Below are positions 7,521 to 17,900 of a stretch of DNA of 23,291 nucleotides, in pieces. Source of the stretch: a virus; the IMG/VR virus record IMGVR_UViG_3300032220_000652, positions 1 to 23,291 of that record; one strand, written 5' to 3'. Made by a program: the position numbers and the translations under genes. Below the pieces are notes generated by a model. It was given only the letters and a program-made list of their open reading frames with translations, was not told where the DNA came from and did no database searches. Numbering within the stretch: position 1 is the first letter of the stretch; each line of letters opens with the position of its first letter.

Positions 7521-7656
7521 GACAATAATAATTGACGAATTTTATTATTTTTCAAGAATATTTAGAACCCAATATTCTGAGTTTATTAATATGCCAACTT
7601 ATGTAAGAAAATATTTGATCAATAAATATGTTGAGGATAATAAAAAAACACAATAA
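7501..7656 (+). CDS. Putative +1 frameshift extension of the chaperone gene (51 codons)
   Basis: In the +1 frame, an open stretch runs from 7471 (after a TGA at 7468-7470) to TAA at 7654-7656. If ribosomes slip at TTT-C (7497-7500), the product is 250 aa of chaperone plus 51 aa, 301 aa in total. The extension reads 'IIIDEFYYFSRIF' then 'YSEFINMPTYVRKYLINKYV', the pattern 'helix-YSE-x-hh-MP-xY-x-R-x(4)-KhhE' that I associate with short chaperone or T-extension partners before tape measure genes. The only ATG in this frame (7591) would give just 21 aa and would cut the motif, and a TTG at 7483 is the only other common start, so frameshifting is preferred. A stand-alone small gene or a sequencing indel are the alternatives. 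No Shine-Dalgarno or A-rich leader is seen for a separate start. Confidence 0.6.
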   Translation, partial: GLSYQYKTIIIDEFYYFSRIFRTQYSEFINMPTYVRKYLINKYVEDNKKTQ

Positions 7657-7659
7657 AAG

Positions 7660-7667
7660 TATTTATT
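7660..7667 (+). promoter_or_regulatory. TATTTATT candidate promoter element before the tape measure gene
   Basis: AAAAGTATTTATT at 7655-7667 matches the AAAGTATTTATA arm of the 1689-1740 dyad except for its last base. It lies 14 nt before ATG 7682 and 3 nt after the stop of the frameshift extension. Confidence 0.4.
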
Positions 7668-7681
7668 AATTAAACTAATAT

Positions 7682-9433
7682 ATGGGATTTTTTTTTCAGA
7701 TAACTGGTCCTACCGGTATTCCATTGGCTAATGAAGGTTTAGGGGGAACATCCGCTGATTTTGATAAAAACGCATATACTTTAAATGTTGGCGCTATCAG
7801 TGCAAAAATTGACGAACAATTTCAAGGATTACTTAAAGCTATTAATCCGTTAGACACCGATATTTTTGCAGAGTTAGAAGGATATGCAAACAGTGTTCAA
7901 ACTGCCTTTGGTTTATCTAAAGAAAGAGTTGACGAGTTTAAAACTACTATTGCTGACGCAGCACCTGAATTAGCCAAATTAGGTCTTCAAGACGCCGACA
8001 TCTCCAACAATTTAATATCAATTATGCAAGGTCTTGGAGGAGCCGCCAGTGTTAGTAAAGAGGCCATTGTGGAATTAAGTGCCGCGGCAAAACTTACTGG
8101 TCAAGACGTTGGTACGTTAACAACTAACTTTAGAGATGTTGGAATTTCTGTTTATGATGTTGGGGAACAAATGAAAACTGTTACTGAGGTTGCGAGATCG
8201 GCCGGAGTTTCAGTTAATAAAGTTTCAGGTCAAGTAATGACCAATTTAGAAAAAATGAATCTTTTTAATTTTGAAAACGGAGTTAAAGGATTGGCCAAAA
8301 TGGCGGCACAAGCAGAAAGACTTGGAATTAATATGGCGAAGGTATTTGCTCAAACAGAAAAAGTTATGAATCCAGAAGGAGCAATTGATATGTCAGCAGC
8401 ACTACAACGATTAGGTGTGACATCAAGTGGCTTATTAGACCCTTTAAGGGCAATGGATATGTCTCAAAACGACCCTGAACAATTTCAAAAAGAAATGGTA
8501 AATCTTGGTAAAGAATTTACACGTTTTAATGAAAAAACAGGACAGACGGAAATTCTTCCTGGAGCTAAAAGAAGAATGAAAGAAGTCGCAGAGGCTGTTG
8601 GAATGACCGCAGAAGAATTTTCAAAAATGGCAATTAAAAGTTCCGACTTTGAAATGAAACTTAAACAAATTAAAATGCCATCTTTAAGTGTTGATGATGA
8701 CGAAACTAAAGAAATGATTGCTACAATGGCACAAATGAAAGATGGGGTCGCAACAATCCAAGTTAGAGATAAAGAAACCGGAATAACAACGGAAAAAAAG
8801 GTAGAAGAGTTAACACCTGAAGATATTGAAAATTTAAAAAAGGCAAATGAAGATTCCTCAAAAACCATTGAGGAGTTGGCGTTCAATCAATTAGACGTTA
8901 CTACTCAAATTAAAAATTTATTATCAACAGGTGAGGTGGCCGCAAAATTTGCAAAAGCAACAACCCCAACACTAAGTAAATTTTATGGTTTAGTTGCCGA
9001 CAGTAAATTAGAAATTGCAAAAGCTTCAGATAATATTTTTGGGTCAACCGAAGATATGAGAACGGCAATTGGAGACTTATCAAAACCAGTTGAGGGAATT
9101 ATAAAAGGAAAAATAACTGGCGATGATAAAATGGTGAATACAGAAATAGGTAACTTAGAAACAAATATTTTAAAAACTTTTAGTGACTTTACTGGTAAGT
9201 TTTCAACAGAGGTAAATTCCGTTCAAGAAAAACTAATTGAAAATGTTAAAACCGCTTACTCAGAACCAATAAAAATTGAGGGTAAGACAGATAGCAATTT
9301 AAATATTAATGTTAAGGTAACTGATAATGGGGGTAATTTGATTGATGATGCTAAACTAAAACGATCTTTGTTAGACGACCCTAATTTTATTAGTGATGTT
9401 AAAACTAAAATATCTGGAGTAGCCGCACCATAA
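7682..9433 (+). CDS. Candidate tail tape measure protein
   Basis: This 583-aa protein is almost the length of T4 gp29 (590 aa), the tape measure/hub protein that fixes tail length. It is mainly helical and Ala/Lys/Glu-rich: 'AAAKLTGQDVGTLTTNF', 'VTEVARSAGVSVNKVSG', 'LAKMAAQAERLGINMAKVF' and 'AEAVGMTAEEFSKMA' resemble tape measure segments of the TP901 type (repeated 'hA..AG.S...h' helices). It has an acidic C-terminal third and no clear membrane segment. Position directly after a gp26-like chaperone with a frameshift extension is the typical tape measure position. At about 0.15 nm per residue the tail would be roughly 85-90 nm. Codons 3-5 lie in a run of nine T (7688-7696), a potential slippage or sequencing-error site right after the start. 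Confidence 0.72.
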   Translation: MGFFFQITGPTGIPLANEGLGGTSADFDKNAYTLNVGAISAKIDEQFQGLLKAINPLDTDIFAELEGYANSVQTAFGLSKERVDEFKTTIADAAPELAKLGLQDADISNNLISIMQGLGGAASVSKEAIVELSAAAKLTGQDVGTLTTNFRDVGISVYDVGEQMKTVTEVARSAGVSVNKVSGQVMTNLEKMNLFNFENGVKGLAKMAAQAERLGINMAKVFAQTEKVMNPEGAIDMSAALQRLGVTSSGLLDPLRAMDMSQNDPEQFQKEMVNLGKEFTRFNEKTGQTEILPGAKRRMKEVAEAVGMTAEEFSKMAIKSSDFEMKLKQIKMPSLSVDDDETKEMIATMAQMKDGVATIQVRDKETGITTEKKVEELTPEDIENLKKANEDSSKTIEELAFNQLDVTTQIKNLLSTGEVAAKFAKATTPTLSKFYGLVADSKLEIAKASDNIFGSTEDMRTAIGDLSKPVEGIIKGKITGDDKMVNTEIGNLETNILKTFSDFTGKFSTEVNSVQEKLIENVKTAYSEPIKIEGKTDSNLNINVKVTDNGGNLIDDAKLKRSLLDDPNFISDVKTKISGVAAP

Positions 9434-9497
9434 AATTATTTAATGTTTAATTATATGGGATATGAACAACTCAAAATAAAAAAACTACTTTATAATC

Positions 9498-9505
9498 TAT
9501 TTATA
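9498..9505 (+). promoter_or_regulatory. TATTTATA candidate promoter element before the 1691-aa baseplate gene
   Basis: This is an exact octamer with 10 nt (AAATAAAAAA) to ATG 9516. If transcription starts a few bases downstream, the mRNA would be nearly leaderless with an A-rich start. Nothing else gene-like is in the 82-nt gap. Confidence 0.42.
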
Positions 9506-9515
9506 AAATAAAAAA

Positions 9516-12500
9516 ATGTCGGAAAGCTTTCTTTCTTTTGGTAACTCTGAATCTTTTAGAAAACAATTATTGGTAAGAAACCTACCGCCGTATAATGTGC
9601 CAGGAGCATACACATCCCCCGGCAACCCTGTTAACTACGAAACAAATATAGGGTCTTTAAATGTTGTTGACTCTCCAAACAACTATGTGTCTACAAATTT
9701 ATTTGCAAATGATCTATACCCACTAAATGAATTTGGGCCAGATGGTGGATTTGGACCCCCAGTTAATGTAAATTTAGTCCCCGTCTTAGACCCAAATCAA
9801 GGACCTTATTATCCAAAAGAAGGAACAAACTTAGATATAATCAATGAATTTTTTATTGAGTCGGCATATGTAACGAATAAATGGGGACCTTCTGGTGGTT
9901 ATAAAGATTTGGTTGTAATAACCGACATAATAAATGCGGGTAACATATATCAACCATATTGGAATCCAGGATATTATGTTTATTCTTCATACCCCACCTT
10001 TAATCTTGTATTCCAAGATGACCCAAACGGATCTAACGGACCTTTATCACAAGATACGTTTTTAGCTCAAATTGGGGCATCACAACTTAAATTTGCGTTT
10101 AACGAAAGAGTTTCTCAAGAAATACAACAAGCAACAATTGGAGCAATTAACTTAGACACTATAAGTGATCCTTTTTCTGCGAGTTTATTAGCGACAGGAC
10201 AACAACCATTTTTTATACGAAATTGGAAAATTACAGTTCCTGAAAATCCTGTGTTAGCGGCAGTTTCTTTGGCGAATAGATTAACAGGAACTTACTTTCC
10301 CGTTTCTTTCATTCCAGGTGATTATTTTGACGATGATGATCCGGTTAATAGACCACAAATGGAAGCGGCCTTAGGTGTTGCTAATAACTTAACAGGTGGA
10401 TTGTTAGCTCCTATAATGAATAGATACAGAAACCCTTCTGAGGTTTTTGTTGCTAATACAGGAAACGGACAAAGATCGGCATTATTTTCGGCATTAGATT
10501 ATAACTTATATAGACCCGCATATAATAGAGGTATTATTGGTGGTTTAATTGCAGGAGCATCTGCAGCCGTAAATAGATTATTTAATCAGGATAAGGCCCA
10601 ATCTTCGGGTTATTATGTTGGTAGTGAAAATGCAGAACCGTCTCAAATAGACGGACCTCCAAATCAACTTCCATCAAATCAATTCGGAGTTCAACAACAA
10701 AGTATTGTTTATGGCCCACAAGAGTTGGCGATTCTTTATGAGGGAAATGAAGAAACAATTAAATTTGGACTTAAAGGTAAATCCTATAGTGACGGGGGTG
10801 GAACCGCAGGACAATTGGTTTGGACATCACCAAAATATAAAAATAATGCAGGATTTAAGGCCACTGTTGGCGGAGGATCAGGAAGTTTAGATGATGAATT
10901 TAATCAGATATCTGCAGATTATTTACAATATCAATCTACCGACATTGAATTTAGACCAGGATCAATACTTTATAATACCCAAAGACTTGTTGAATCTGCC
11001 GATCAAGTACAAGGTCAGGCAAGATTAAAACATGTTGGAAATGCAATGAATCAAGTGTCTAAAGTTTTTAACGACGGATATAAAGAAATGACTAAAGGAT
11101 CTATGGTTCTTTCATATACTGATCAAACTGACGGATCTTTAGCTGGTTTAGAATATTGTAGAGTCTTTCAAAAAGATACGCCATATTATACATTTGCCGA
11201 TTTACAAAAAACAGACGGAATAACTAAATCGGGTCGACGTTTTGATTATTCTGTTTTAGATAACACATATAATTTAAATATAGCTCCTTTAAAAAATCCT
11301 GGATCAACAAATATTGTTGATGGTAAAGTTAAAAAATACATGTTCTCTATTGAGAACTTAGCATGGAGAACATCAGATAGACCAGGATTCACATATGATG
11401 ATATTCCTGTTTGTGAAAAAGGGCCAAATGGTGGTCGTGTTATGTGGTTTCCACCGTATGGGTTAACTTTCAGTGATGACTCAACTCCTGAGTTTAATGC
11501 TACGACTTTTGTAGGAAGACCAGAACCAATTTATACTTATAAGAATACATCTAGAGGAGGAACAATTTCTTGGACAATAATTGTGGATCATCCTTCGGCA
11601 ATAAACACAATAATTGAAAAACAACTTAATGGAGCTCAAAAAGAAAGAATACAAAGTATTACAGACTCATTTTTTGCTGGATGTGTAAAATATGATCTTT
11701 ATGAGTTGGGTATTAAATTTAATACAATACCATCAAAAGATTTATTTACATACCAACAAATATTAAACAACCCAAGATTAACAACAGAAGAACAAACACA
11801 AGTTTTAAAAAGTATTCCACAAGATGAGAGCACTTCACAACCTAATAGTTCTACTGGTGCGGACACTGTAACTAGTAATTCAACCGGTCAAGGAACCACC
11901 AAAACGGAAGACGCACCTAAACTTATCGATGTAACTTTATCTGAATACGAAGGTATTGGTTTTTATTTTGATAATAACTGTCCTGAGTGTACTAACTCAA
12001 CCGCTATTGTTGCAAGTAAACCATATGATACTTGGTATAATCAATATGTTGGAAACAAACAAACATATACACAACAAGCACCACAAAAAGTTAAAACTGG
12101 TTCAGACGAATTTTCAGGGTCATCAGTTCCAAATTTCTTTACAGATGTTGTTGAAGGTAATTTTAATTTTATACAAAAATCATTAATGCCAAGGATTGAT
12201 AAAATTTTATCTGAAGGTGGTGAAATAACCATATCTATGGTTGGTTCGGCTTCTGCAAACGCAACTGAATCATATAATGACAAATTATCACAAAGAAGAA
12301 ACAACTCTGTTGAGCAATGGTTTTTAAAACAAACTATAAGTGGTGGAACAACAACAATCCAAAAATACAAAGATTCGGGTAAGTTTAAAGTTATTTTGGT
12401 TGCAAAAGGTGAAACAATATCAATACCCCAAACAAAAAAAGAGGCCGATGAAAACAACATAACAGGTGATACTACGGTAACAAGTGCAACTGGTGGTAAT

Positions 12501-14591
12501 ATATTAACAGCGCCTGTTAATTGTAATACTGAGGTTATAAATTTATCCTCTCAACCACCAGCGGTTAACGATAAATCACAAATATATAGTATTCCAGCAA
12601 TGGCATGTAGACGTGTGTATATTCAAAAAATCACAGGAAAAGAAAAAGAAGAAATAAAACCAGAAGTAGTAACTGAAGTGGCTAACTCAACAACAGGAAC
12701 AAATGGAACTGTTACTGATCCACAAACTACCCCAAACACGGAAACTAATAGTATAAAGCCAGAACCAAAACTCACTATAGAACAAAAAATAAAAGAAGGT
12801 ATATCTAAAAAAATATTAAGAAATTTATTTTCAGAATGTGATTATTTTCAAGTTATAAAAGAAACAGACCCAATGGTCTATGATAACATAAGAGATAAAA
12901 TAAAATATTTTAATCCTGCATTTCACTCAATGACACCTGAAGGATTAAATGCTAGATTAACTTTTTTACAACAATGTACAAGACCAGGACAAACAATTCC
13001 AATAATAGGTCCCGACGGAAGACCAAAATATAATGACGCTCTTAACACTTCATTTGGAGCTCCACCCGTTTTAGTTTTAAGAATTGGAGATTTTTATCAC
13101 ACCAAAATTATTCCGTCCACGTTAAGTATAACATACGAAGGATTGGATTTAAATCCAGAAGGTATTGGAATACAACCTATGTTAGCAAAAATAACACTTG
13201 GGTTTAAAATTATTGGAGGTATGGGACTTAAAGAACCTGTACAAGAATTACAAAACGCTCTTTCATTTAATTACTATGCAAATACTGAAATTTATGATGA
13301 AAGAGCAACCGCAACTGAAGACACAAGTAAGTTAGATAAATATGTTGTTGAAAAAATAATGGGTGGTTTACCATTGGTTGGTCAAGCAGAACAGGTGGTG
13401 ATTAATAGCGTTCAACCAAAAAGGGGGGAATCAACCATTGGGGTCATTGTGGACGCAACCACAATGGACTATTCAAAAATCTATGGATCATTAGAGGGAA
13501 AACTACAAGAATATTTTAAAGCATACTACGACGCACTATCCAAAATAAATAATGATTATGGGTATGGGGCATTACAATTGGCAAATAAAGATAGAAACTA
13601 TATTAAAGGAGATTTATCTTCTCTTACACCTGAAAAAGTGGAAACAAATCTTTATGGTAAAACTAATGCGTATCAAGACTTAGTTGATAAACTTGTTGAA
13701 GAAGTTAAAAAAGATATTTCACAAGAAAAAGATCCTTACATTAGTTGGTTAAAAACTGAAAACACTAACCCAACTTCCAAACAGATAAGAGAATTACAAG
13801 AAAAATTAACAAATGTTGCAACACAAAGACAAACTGCCTTATTAAATGTTATATTAAATAATACCACTAATTTAGTTACGATACAAAATGATATAAACTA
13901 CATCTTTAGACAACTTGATGTTGTTGCATCAAAAACTGATGGTAATATGAGTCCATCTAACGAACCTTTAATTTATGATTTGAGTGGTGATACATTCTTT
14001 GCAATTGCAAATGATACGGGATCAATATTTGATGTTTACACAAATAAAGTTAAAACGGTTATTAATGACTTTAATACTTTATTATACAATAATAATATGA
14101 CGGTTGATTTTTATAAAACAAATACGTCAACTATTCAGAGTTCTGGTGGAACATGTGCTTTTTCTACAAACGGTACGGATGTATTTTTTGGTGATTGTGA
14201 AGATAATAGGTTTTATATATTAATGTCACAATTATATTTAAATCCTGAGTATTTAACAACATTGGTTAATGATTTAACTTCAGGTCCTGAGATAAAATCA
14301 AATTCACAACTTGTTGAAAAAATAAAAGAAAGATCTGAAGGATTAAAAGGTATATACGAAAAATTTCAAAATTATTATAAAGAATTATTTAAAACTAAGA
14401 TTGAAGATTCCGGAGATTATAAGACATATACTACTTGGAAAATTCCGGATAACACAGTAAAAACTTGTGGTTACATATACCCTGCGGTTGGAGACTTAGA
14501 CGCAAAAACAAAAAAATTAAAAGACCTATACTCATCACAAAATTTAAATCAAGATAAACAAACCTTTAATGGTAAAGTAACTTTAAACTAA
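9516..14591 (+). CDS. Giant baseplate structural protein with OmpA-like domain
   Basis: This 1691-aa protein begins MSESFLSFGN. The N-terminal 400 residues are Pro/Gly/Asn/Tyr-rich and contain a small glycine-rich hydrophobic segment (GIIGGLIAGASAAVNRLF, about residue 340). Around residues 600-700 is 'ISWTIIVDHPS', preceded by 'FVGRPEPIYTYKNTSRGG', a motif I associate with phage baseplate/tube-like beta domains. Residues about 805-1038 form an OmpA C-like domain: 'GFYFDNN' (F816-D819), 'ISMVGSASANATESYNDKLS' followed by QRRNNSV (Y920-R928), and 'ACRRVYIQ' (R1032-R1033). The canonical 'GHTD' Asp is replaced by 'GSAS', and a CPEC pair (C822, C825) is inserted. The domain is flanked by Ser/Thr-rich linkers. 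Residues about 1175-1260 contain 'VLVLRIGDFYHTKIIPSTLS' and 'GIGIQPMLAKITLGFKIIGG', a tail-tube-like beta fold. The C-terminal 400 residues are mostly helical. It probably forms part of the hub or wedge. Its TAA is one base before the next gene. Confidence 0.78.
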   Translation: MSESFLSFGNSESFRKQLLVRNLPPYNVPGAYTSPGNPVNYETNIGSLNVVDSPNNYVSTNLFANDLYPLNEFGPDGGFGPPVNVNLVPVLDPNQGPYYPKEGTNLDIINEFFIESAYVTNKWGPSGGYKDLVVITDIINAGNIYQPYWNPGYYVYSSYPTFNLVFQDDPNGSNGPLSQDTFLAQIGASQLKFAFNERVSQEIQQATIGAINLDTISDPFSASLLATGQQPFFIRNWKITVPENPVLAAVSLANRLTGTYFPVSFIPGDYFDDDDPVNRPQMEAALGVANNLTGGLLAPIMNRYRNPSEVFVANTGNGQRSALFSALDYNLYRPAYNRGIIGGLIAGASAAVNRLFNQDKAQSSGYYVGSENAEPSQIDGPPNQLPSNQFGVQQQSIVYGPQELAILYEGNEETIKFGLKGKSYSDGGGTAGQLVWTSPKYKNNAGFKATVGGGSGSLDDEFNQISADYLQYQSTDIEFRPGSILYNTQRLVESADQVQGQARLKHVGNAMNQVSKVFNDGYKEMTKGSMVLSYTDQTDGSLAGLEYCRVFQKDTPYYTFADLQKTDGITKSGRRFDYSVLDNTYNLNIAPLKNPGSTNIVDGKVKKYMFSIENLAWRTSDRPGFTYDDIPVCEKGPNGGRVMWFPPYGLTFSDDSTPEFNATTFVGRPEPIYTYKNTSRGGTISWTIIVDHPSAINTIIEKQLNGAQKERIQSITDSFFAGCVKYDLYELGIKFNTIPSKDLFTYQQILNNPRLTTEEQTQVLKSIPQDESTSQPNSSTGADTVTSNSTGQGTTKTEDAPKLIDVTLSEYEGIGFYFDNNCPECTNSTAIVASKPYDTWYNQYVGNKQTYTQQAPQKVKTGSDEFSGSSVPNFFTDVVEGNFNFIQKSLMPRIDKILSEGGEITISMVGSASANATESYNDKLSQRRNNSVEQWFLKQTISGGTTTIQKYKDSGKFKVILVAKGETISIPQTKKEADENNITGDTTVTSATGGNILTAPVNCNTEVINLSSQPPAVNDKSQIYSIPAMACRRVYIQKITGKEKEEIKPEVVTEVANSTTGTNGTVTDPQTTPNTETNSIKPEPKLTIEQKIKEGISKKILRNLFSECDYFQVIKETDPMVYDNIRDKIKYFNPAFHSMTPEGLNARLTFLQQCTRPGQTIPIIGPDGRPKYNDALNTSFGAPPVLVLRIGDFYHTKIIPSTLSITYEGLDLNPEGIGIQPMLAKITLGFKIIGGMGLKEPVQELQNALSFNYYANTEIYDERATATEDTSKLDKYVVEKIMGGLPLVGQAEQVVINSVQPKRGESTIGVIVDATTMDYSKIYGSLEGKLQEYFKAYYDALSKINNDYGYGALQLANKDRNYIKGDLSSLTPEKVETNLYGKTNAYQDLVDKLVEEVKKDISQEKDPYISWLKTENTNPTSKQIRELQEKLTNVATQRQTALLNVILNNTTNLVTIQNDINYIFRQLDVVASKTDGNMSPSNEPLIYDLSGDTFFAIANDTGSIFDVYTNKVKTVINDFNTLLYNNNMTVDFYKTNTSTIQSSGGTCAFSTNGTDVFFGDCEDNRFYILMSQLYLNPEYLTTLVNDLTSGPEIKSNSQLVEKIKERSEGLKGIYEKFQNYYKELFKTKIEDSGDYKTYTTWKIPDNTVKTCGYIYPAVGDLDAKTKKLKDLYSSQNLNQDKQTFNGKVTLN

Positions 14592-14592
14592 A

Positions 14593-14916
14593 ATGCCACT
14601 TCAATATTGGAACAGATATACCGATTTTTTAATTAATGGACAACAAACTGTTGTTCCATATATTGATTTACCATCAAAAAGTTCTGACAAAAATTACATA
14701 TATAAGGTAGGACAAAGTAGATTAGATAAAATATCTCAACAGATGTATGGAACACCATATTTTGGTTGGTTAATACAGGCGGCAAATCCACAATATTCTG
14801 GATATGAATTTGTAATTCCTGATGGTGCAGTATTGACAATTCCATTTCCTTTAGTAGCTTCATTACAGGATTATAAAAATTCTTACGAAAATTATTTTTT
14901 CTATTATGGTAGATGA
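14593..14916 (+). CDS. Baseplate wedge protein, gp53/LysM-like
   Basis: This 107-aa protein is probably a small wedge component clamping larger baseplate proteins. The core 'YKVGQSRLDKISQQMYGTPY' followed by 'FGWLIQAANPQYSGYEFVIPDGAVLTIP' fits a LysM-like fold ('G..LD.IA...YG....W..I..AN......I..G..L.IP'). It also parallels the T4 gp53 segment with 'ELANAIYGNPQLYWVLL..ND'. T4 gp53 is 196 aa; this one lacks its N- and C-terminal extensions. Translation is tightly coupled: 1 nt from the previous stop and 11 nt overlap with the next start (ATG at 14906). The aromatic C-terminus (ENYFFYYGR) may pack against a partner. Wedge role is inferred from context; LysM-like fold is clearer. Confidence 0.72.
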   Translation: MPLQYWNRYTDFLINGQQTVVPYIDLPSKSSDKNYIYKVGQSRLDKISQQMYGTPYFGWLIQAANPQYSGYEFVIPDGAVLTIPFPLVASLQDYKNSYENYFFYYGR

Positions 14917-17900
14917 TCAAGAAAATATATTAGTTGAATTAGACTACGATAATATAAGCCTCATTGATCCAAACAAAACTATAGATCAAGAGGGCAATGT
15001 TAAAGATAGGTTAGTTAAACAAGAAAACTTAGTGATGTATGCTAATTTAGAGTGCAATGTTCTTCCAAGAACTAAATTGGCTGTAGGCACCGCAATGAAT
15101 GATTCTCAAAGAACAATTTCAGTTGGCAAAATAAATTTTTTAAATCCTGGTAATAAATCTTTTATGGACACCGCTTGGTCCGATGAGTTAACCGGTAAAA
15201 ACACTGTACAAGGTAAGGGTGTTAATCAAATAAAACAAACCGCAGTTAAAAACCCAAACAAATCTGACGATTACTATATAACCCAAAATTTAAACTCTAA
15301 TGGAACACCAGGAGCTGTTGATAACGGATTTCTTGGTATGAAGTCAATAAGGGTGGATATTAATACAAGTTTTTTACCTGTTATAATGGTATCTTTAGAA
15401 GATGTTAAAGGAAGAGCTTTGTTTGAAGCTGGAAATAATTCACCATACGCCGCTTTTTTTCAACTACCATATCCCCAATTCACATTAACATTAAAAGGTT
15501 GGTATGGAAAGGCGATCAAGTTTCCAATAATGTTACAGTCTTTTACCTCCAGATTTGATCCGAACACACATAATTTTAATATTGACTTAACTTTTTATGG
15601 GTATAAATATACTTTATTGTCTTATGTAAATTTTGGGGCTTTAATGGCGGTTCCTCAAATGTATAATAATACGGTAACCCAAGTTCCGGCTTCCATAACT
15701 CAAGGAAATGAAATAAAAACCGACGTAACGGCAACAGCCCCTATTGTGGTTAGTAGAGGGTATCAAAAGATGAAGGAAGTTTATTCTATATACAAATCAA
15801 AAGGTTTGATTGACGATGAATTTCCTGAAATAACTTTAATGCAATTAAAATACCGGTTAGAAAATTTTATACAAGAAATTCTTAAGCAATTTGAAAAAGA
15901 AAATATGGGAATTCTTACCGACATGACCGTTTATCAAAAAAATTTATTAAACTATCAACAAAATATTTTCATATATAGTAATTCTTCTTGGTTTAACACA
16001 TATACGGATAAAAATAACCCAATTGTTTTAAAACAAGATTCTCAGAATGTTTTTTTATTTAAACCATCGAGCGCAGAATCAAAATTAAACGCAACAAACA
16101 AACTTGATGGTGAAATAAAAAAATATAACGATATTTTATTACAAAACGGTGTTTTTGGTGTTGGAGGAAAATATACTGTAGGAGGAATAACAACACCATC
16201 TAATATTGATATTCCAATAACATTAAAAACAACACAAGTAACCGATTTAACAATTGACAAGATTGATTTAGTTAAAACATACGTCTCACAAAAAAATGCA
16301 CCTAAAGGAAATTTTGTTGAAACAGATGCGGTAATACAACAATTTAAACAAACACTACAAGCACAAATAACCACAAATGGAGGTATAGCATACTTTTTTG
16401 AAGGACCCAAATCTTTTATGGAAATAACTGATGGTATGGCAAAAAAGGCCTCTGAAACAAGAAAAAAAGTTGAAACAGAAATATCTGCAAGTTTAGCAAC
16501 AAAGTTTAACTCACAAGGTAATGGTGGGTTAGGGTTCGTTCCTTCAATAAGAAATATTTTGGCCGTATTTTATTGTCAAGGAGAAGCATTTTTAAGGTTA
16601 TTAGATGATGTTCATAAATCAGCTTGGGATCAAAGAGAAAACCCATATAGACGAGGAGCAATATTTAACTCAACGTCAACCGCGCCAAGTGTTGATGTTA
16701 AATCTTCAACACAAAATAATGAACCAATTTATCCTTGGCCACAAGTTATTAAAGAATCGGTAGGTGACGATAATAAAGAAAAATTTGAAATAATTTATCC
16801 TGGAGACCAAACAGTTGCGTCTTCATATAGAGCATATAGTCCTGAAGTTTGGCCTGAGGTTGAATTTGTTGAACAATTTATTAAAGGGTATGTTCAAAGA
16901 CAAACAACCGGAGACAAAGACGCAGGTATTTTTGAGGTTAATCTACAACCATCAAGAATATCTTTGAACGCTATTGATTTTGTTGTTAATAATGAAATTT
17001 TACAAAACAAAGAAGAAACAAAATATTTTTTTGAAGTATACGAAAGATTAATGTTAAACTCATTTTACAGTAGATTTTCAAAAAAATCGGGAGATGTCTA
17101 TTCTATTCATGAAGTTGAAGCAGACGACGAAGCGGTAAATATGATACAAAGTTTGGGGGCAGATAACCCATTTCTAACAAAAAAAATTAAAGAATATCTA
17201 TTAGATTCAAGTAATTATGTTCCATTTTTAAAACATATTTCAAATCAAGGACAAGGTGAAAGTTGGCAAAATTTTGTAAAAGGAGATTTTGTAACCCCAT
17301 ATATAAAAAATGATGTTAAATCACCAAATGTAATTTACAATGGAGACATATTAGATTCCATTAAATCACAACCAGGAGTTTCATTAACCAACCCAAAAAG
17401 TTTGGTTAATATTGATAAATACTTAACAGGAACTTCAATAACAAATGAATTTGATTTTGTTGATACATACCCAATAACAGATTTTAATTGGAACAAGAAA
17501 AATTTAGCTAACGGAAAATTTTTAAATAATTTAACTGAGGTTTATGACACTAAAGAAGTTATAAGTTATAATGATATTGTAAAAACTGTTGCAAACTTTG
17601 ATTTAAATGACGGAACAACTTCTAAACAACCTTTTACCCACTTTAATTTTATTTCTTTAAGCACAATACCAAATATTTTATCTTTTAAAACTTTTTATGG
17701 ATCAAGAAATTACAAAGACCAATTTGTTACAGAAGGAAATTTATTTTATAATAATTACACAAATTATGTTTCTGACATACAAACAACTTCAATCCTTAAC
17801 TCACCATATTTTATAAATGCAATACAAAAGGGAGTTTTTAATTTTAGATATAAATCAAAAGATCTTCACCCCTATAAATCGGCGGCGTATCTGTTTTTGA

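Noticed and set aside
7591-7656. Stand-alone 21-aa gene starting at ATG 7591
   Set aside because: It would begin in the middle of the conserved-looking helix motif; the frame is open further upstream, so the frameshift extension explains it better.
7688-7696. Run of nine T at codons 3-5 of the tape measure gene as a phase-variation switch
   Set aside because: Possible slippage site, but phase variation of an essential tail gene makes little sense and nothing else supports it; noted only as a sequencing-error risk.
9455-9511. 18-codon ORF (MGYEQLKIKK...) in the gap before the 1691-aa gene
   Set aside because: Too short, no recognisable motif, and it overlaps the TATTTATA element and the A-rich leader of the next gene.
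12041-12460. Long minus-strand ORF opposite the OmpA-like domain
   Set aside because: It lies fully inside a well-supported plus-strand gene, and its hydrophobic Ser/Leu/Phe-rich composition is what the antisense of such coding sequence gives.
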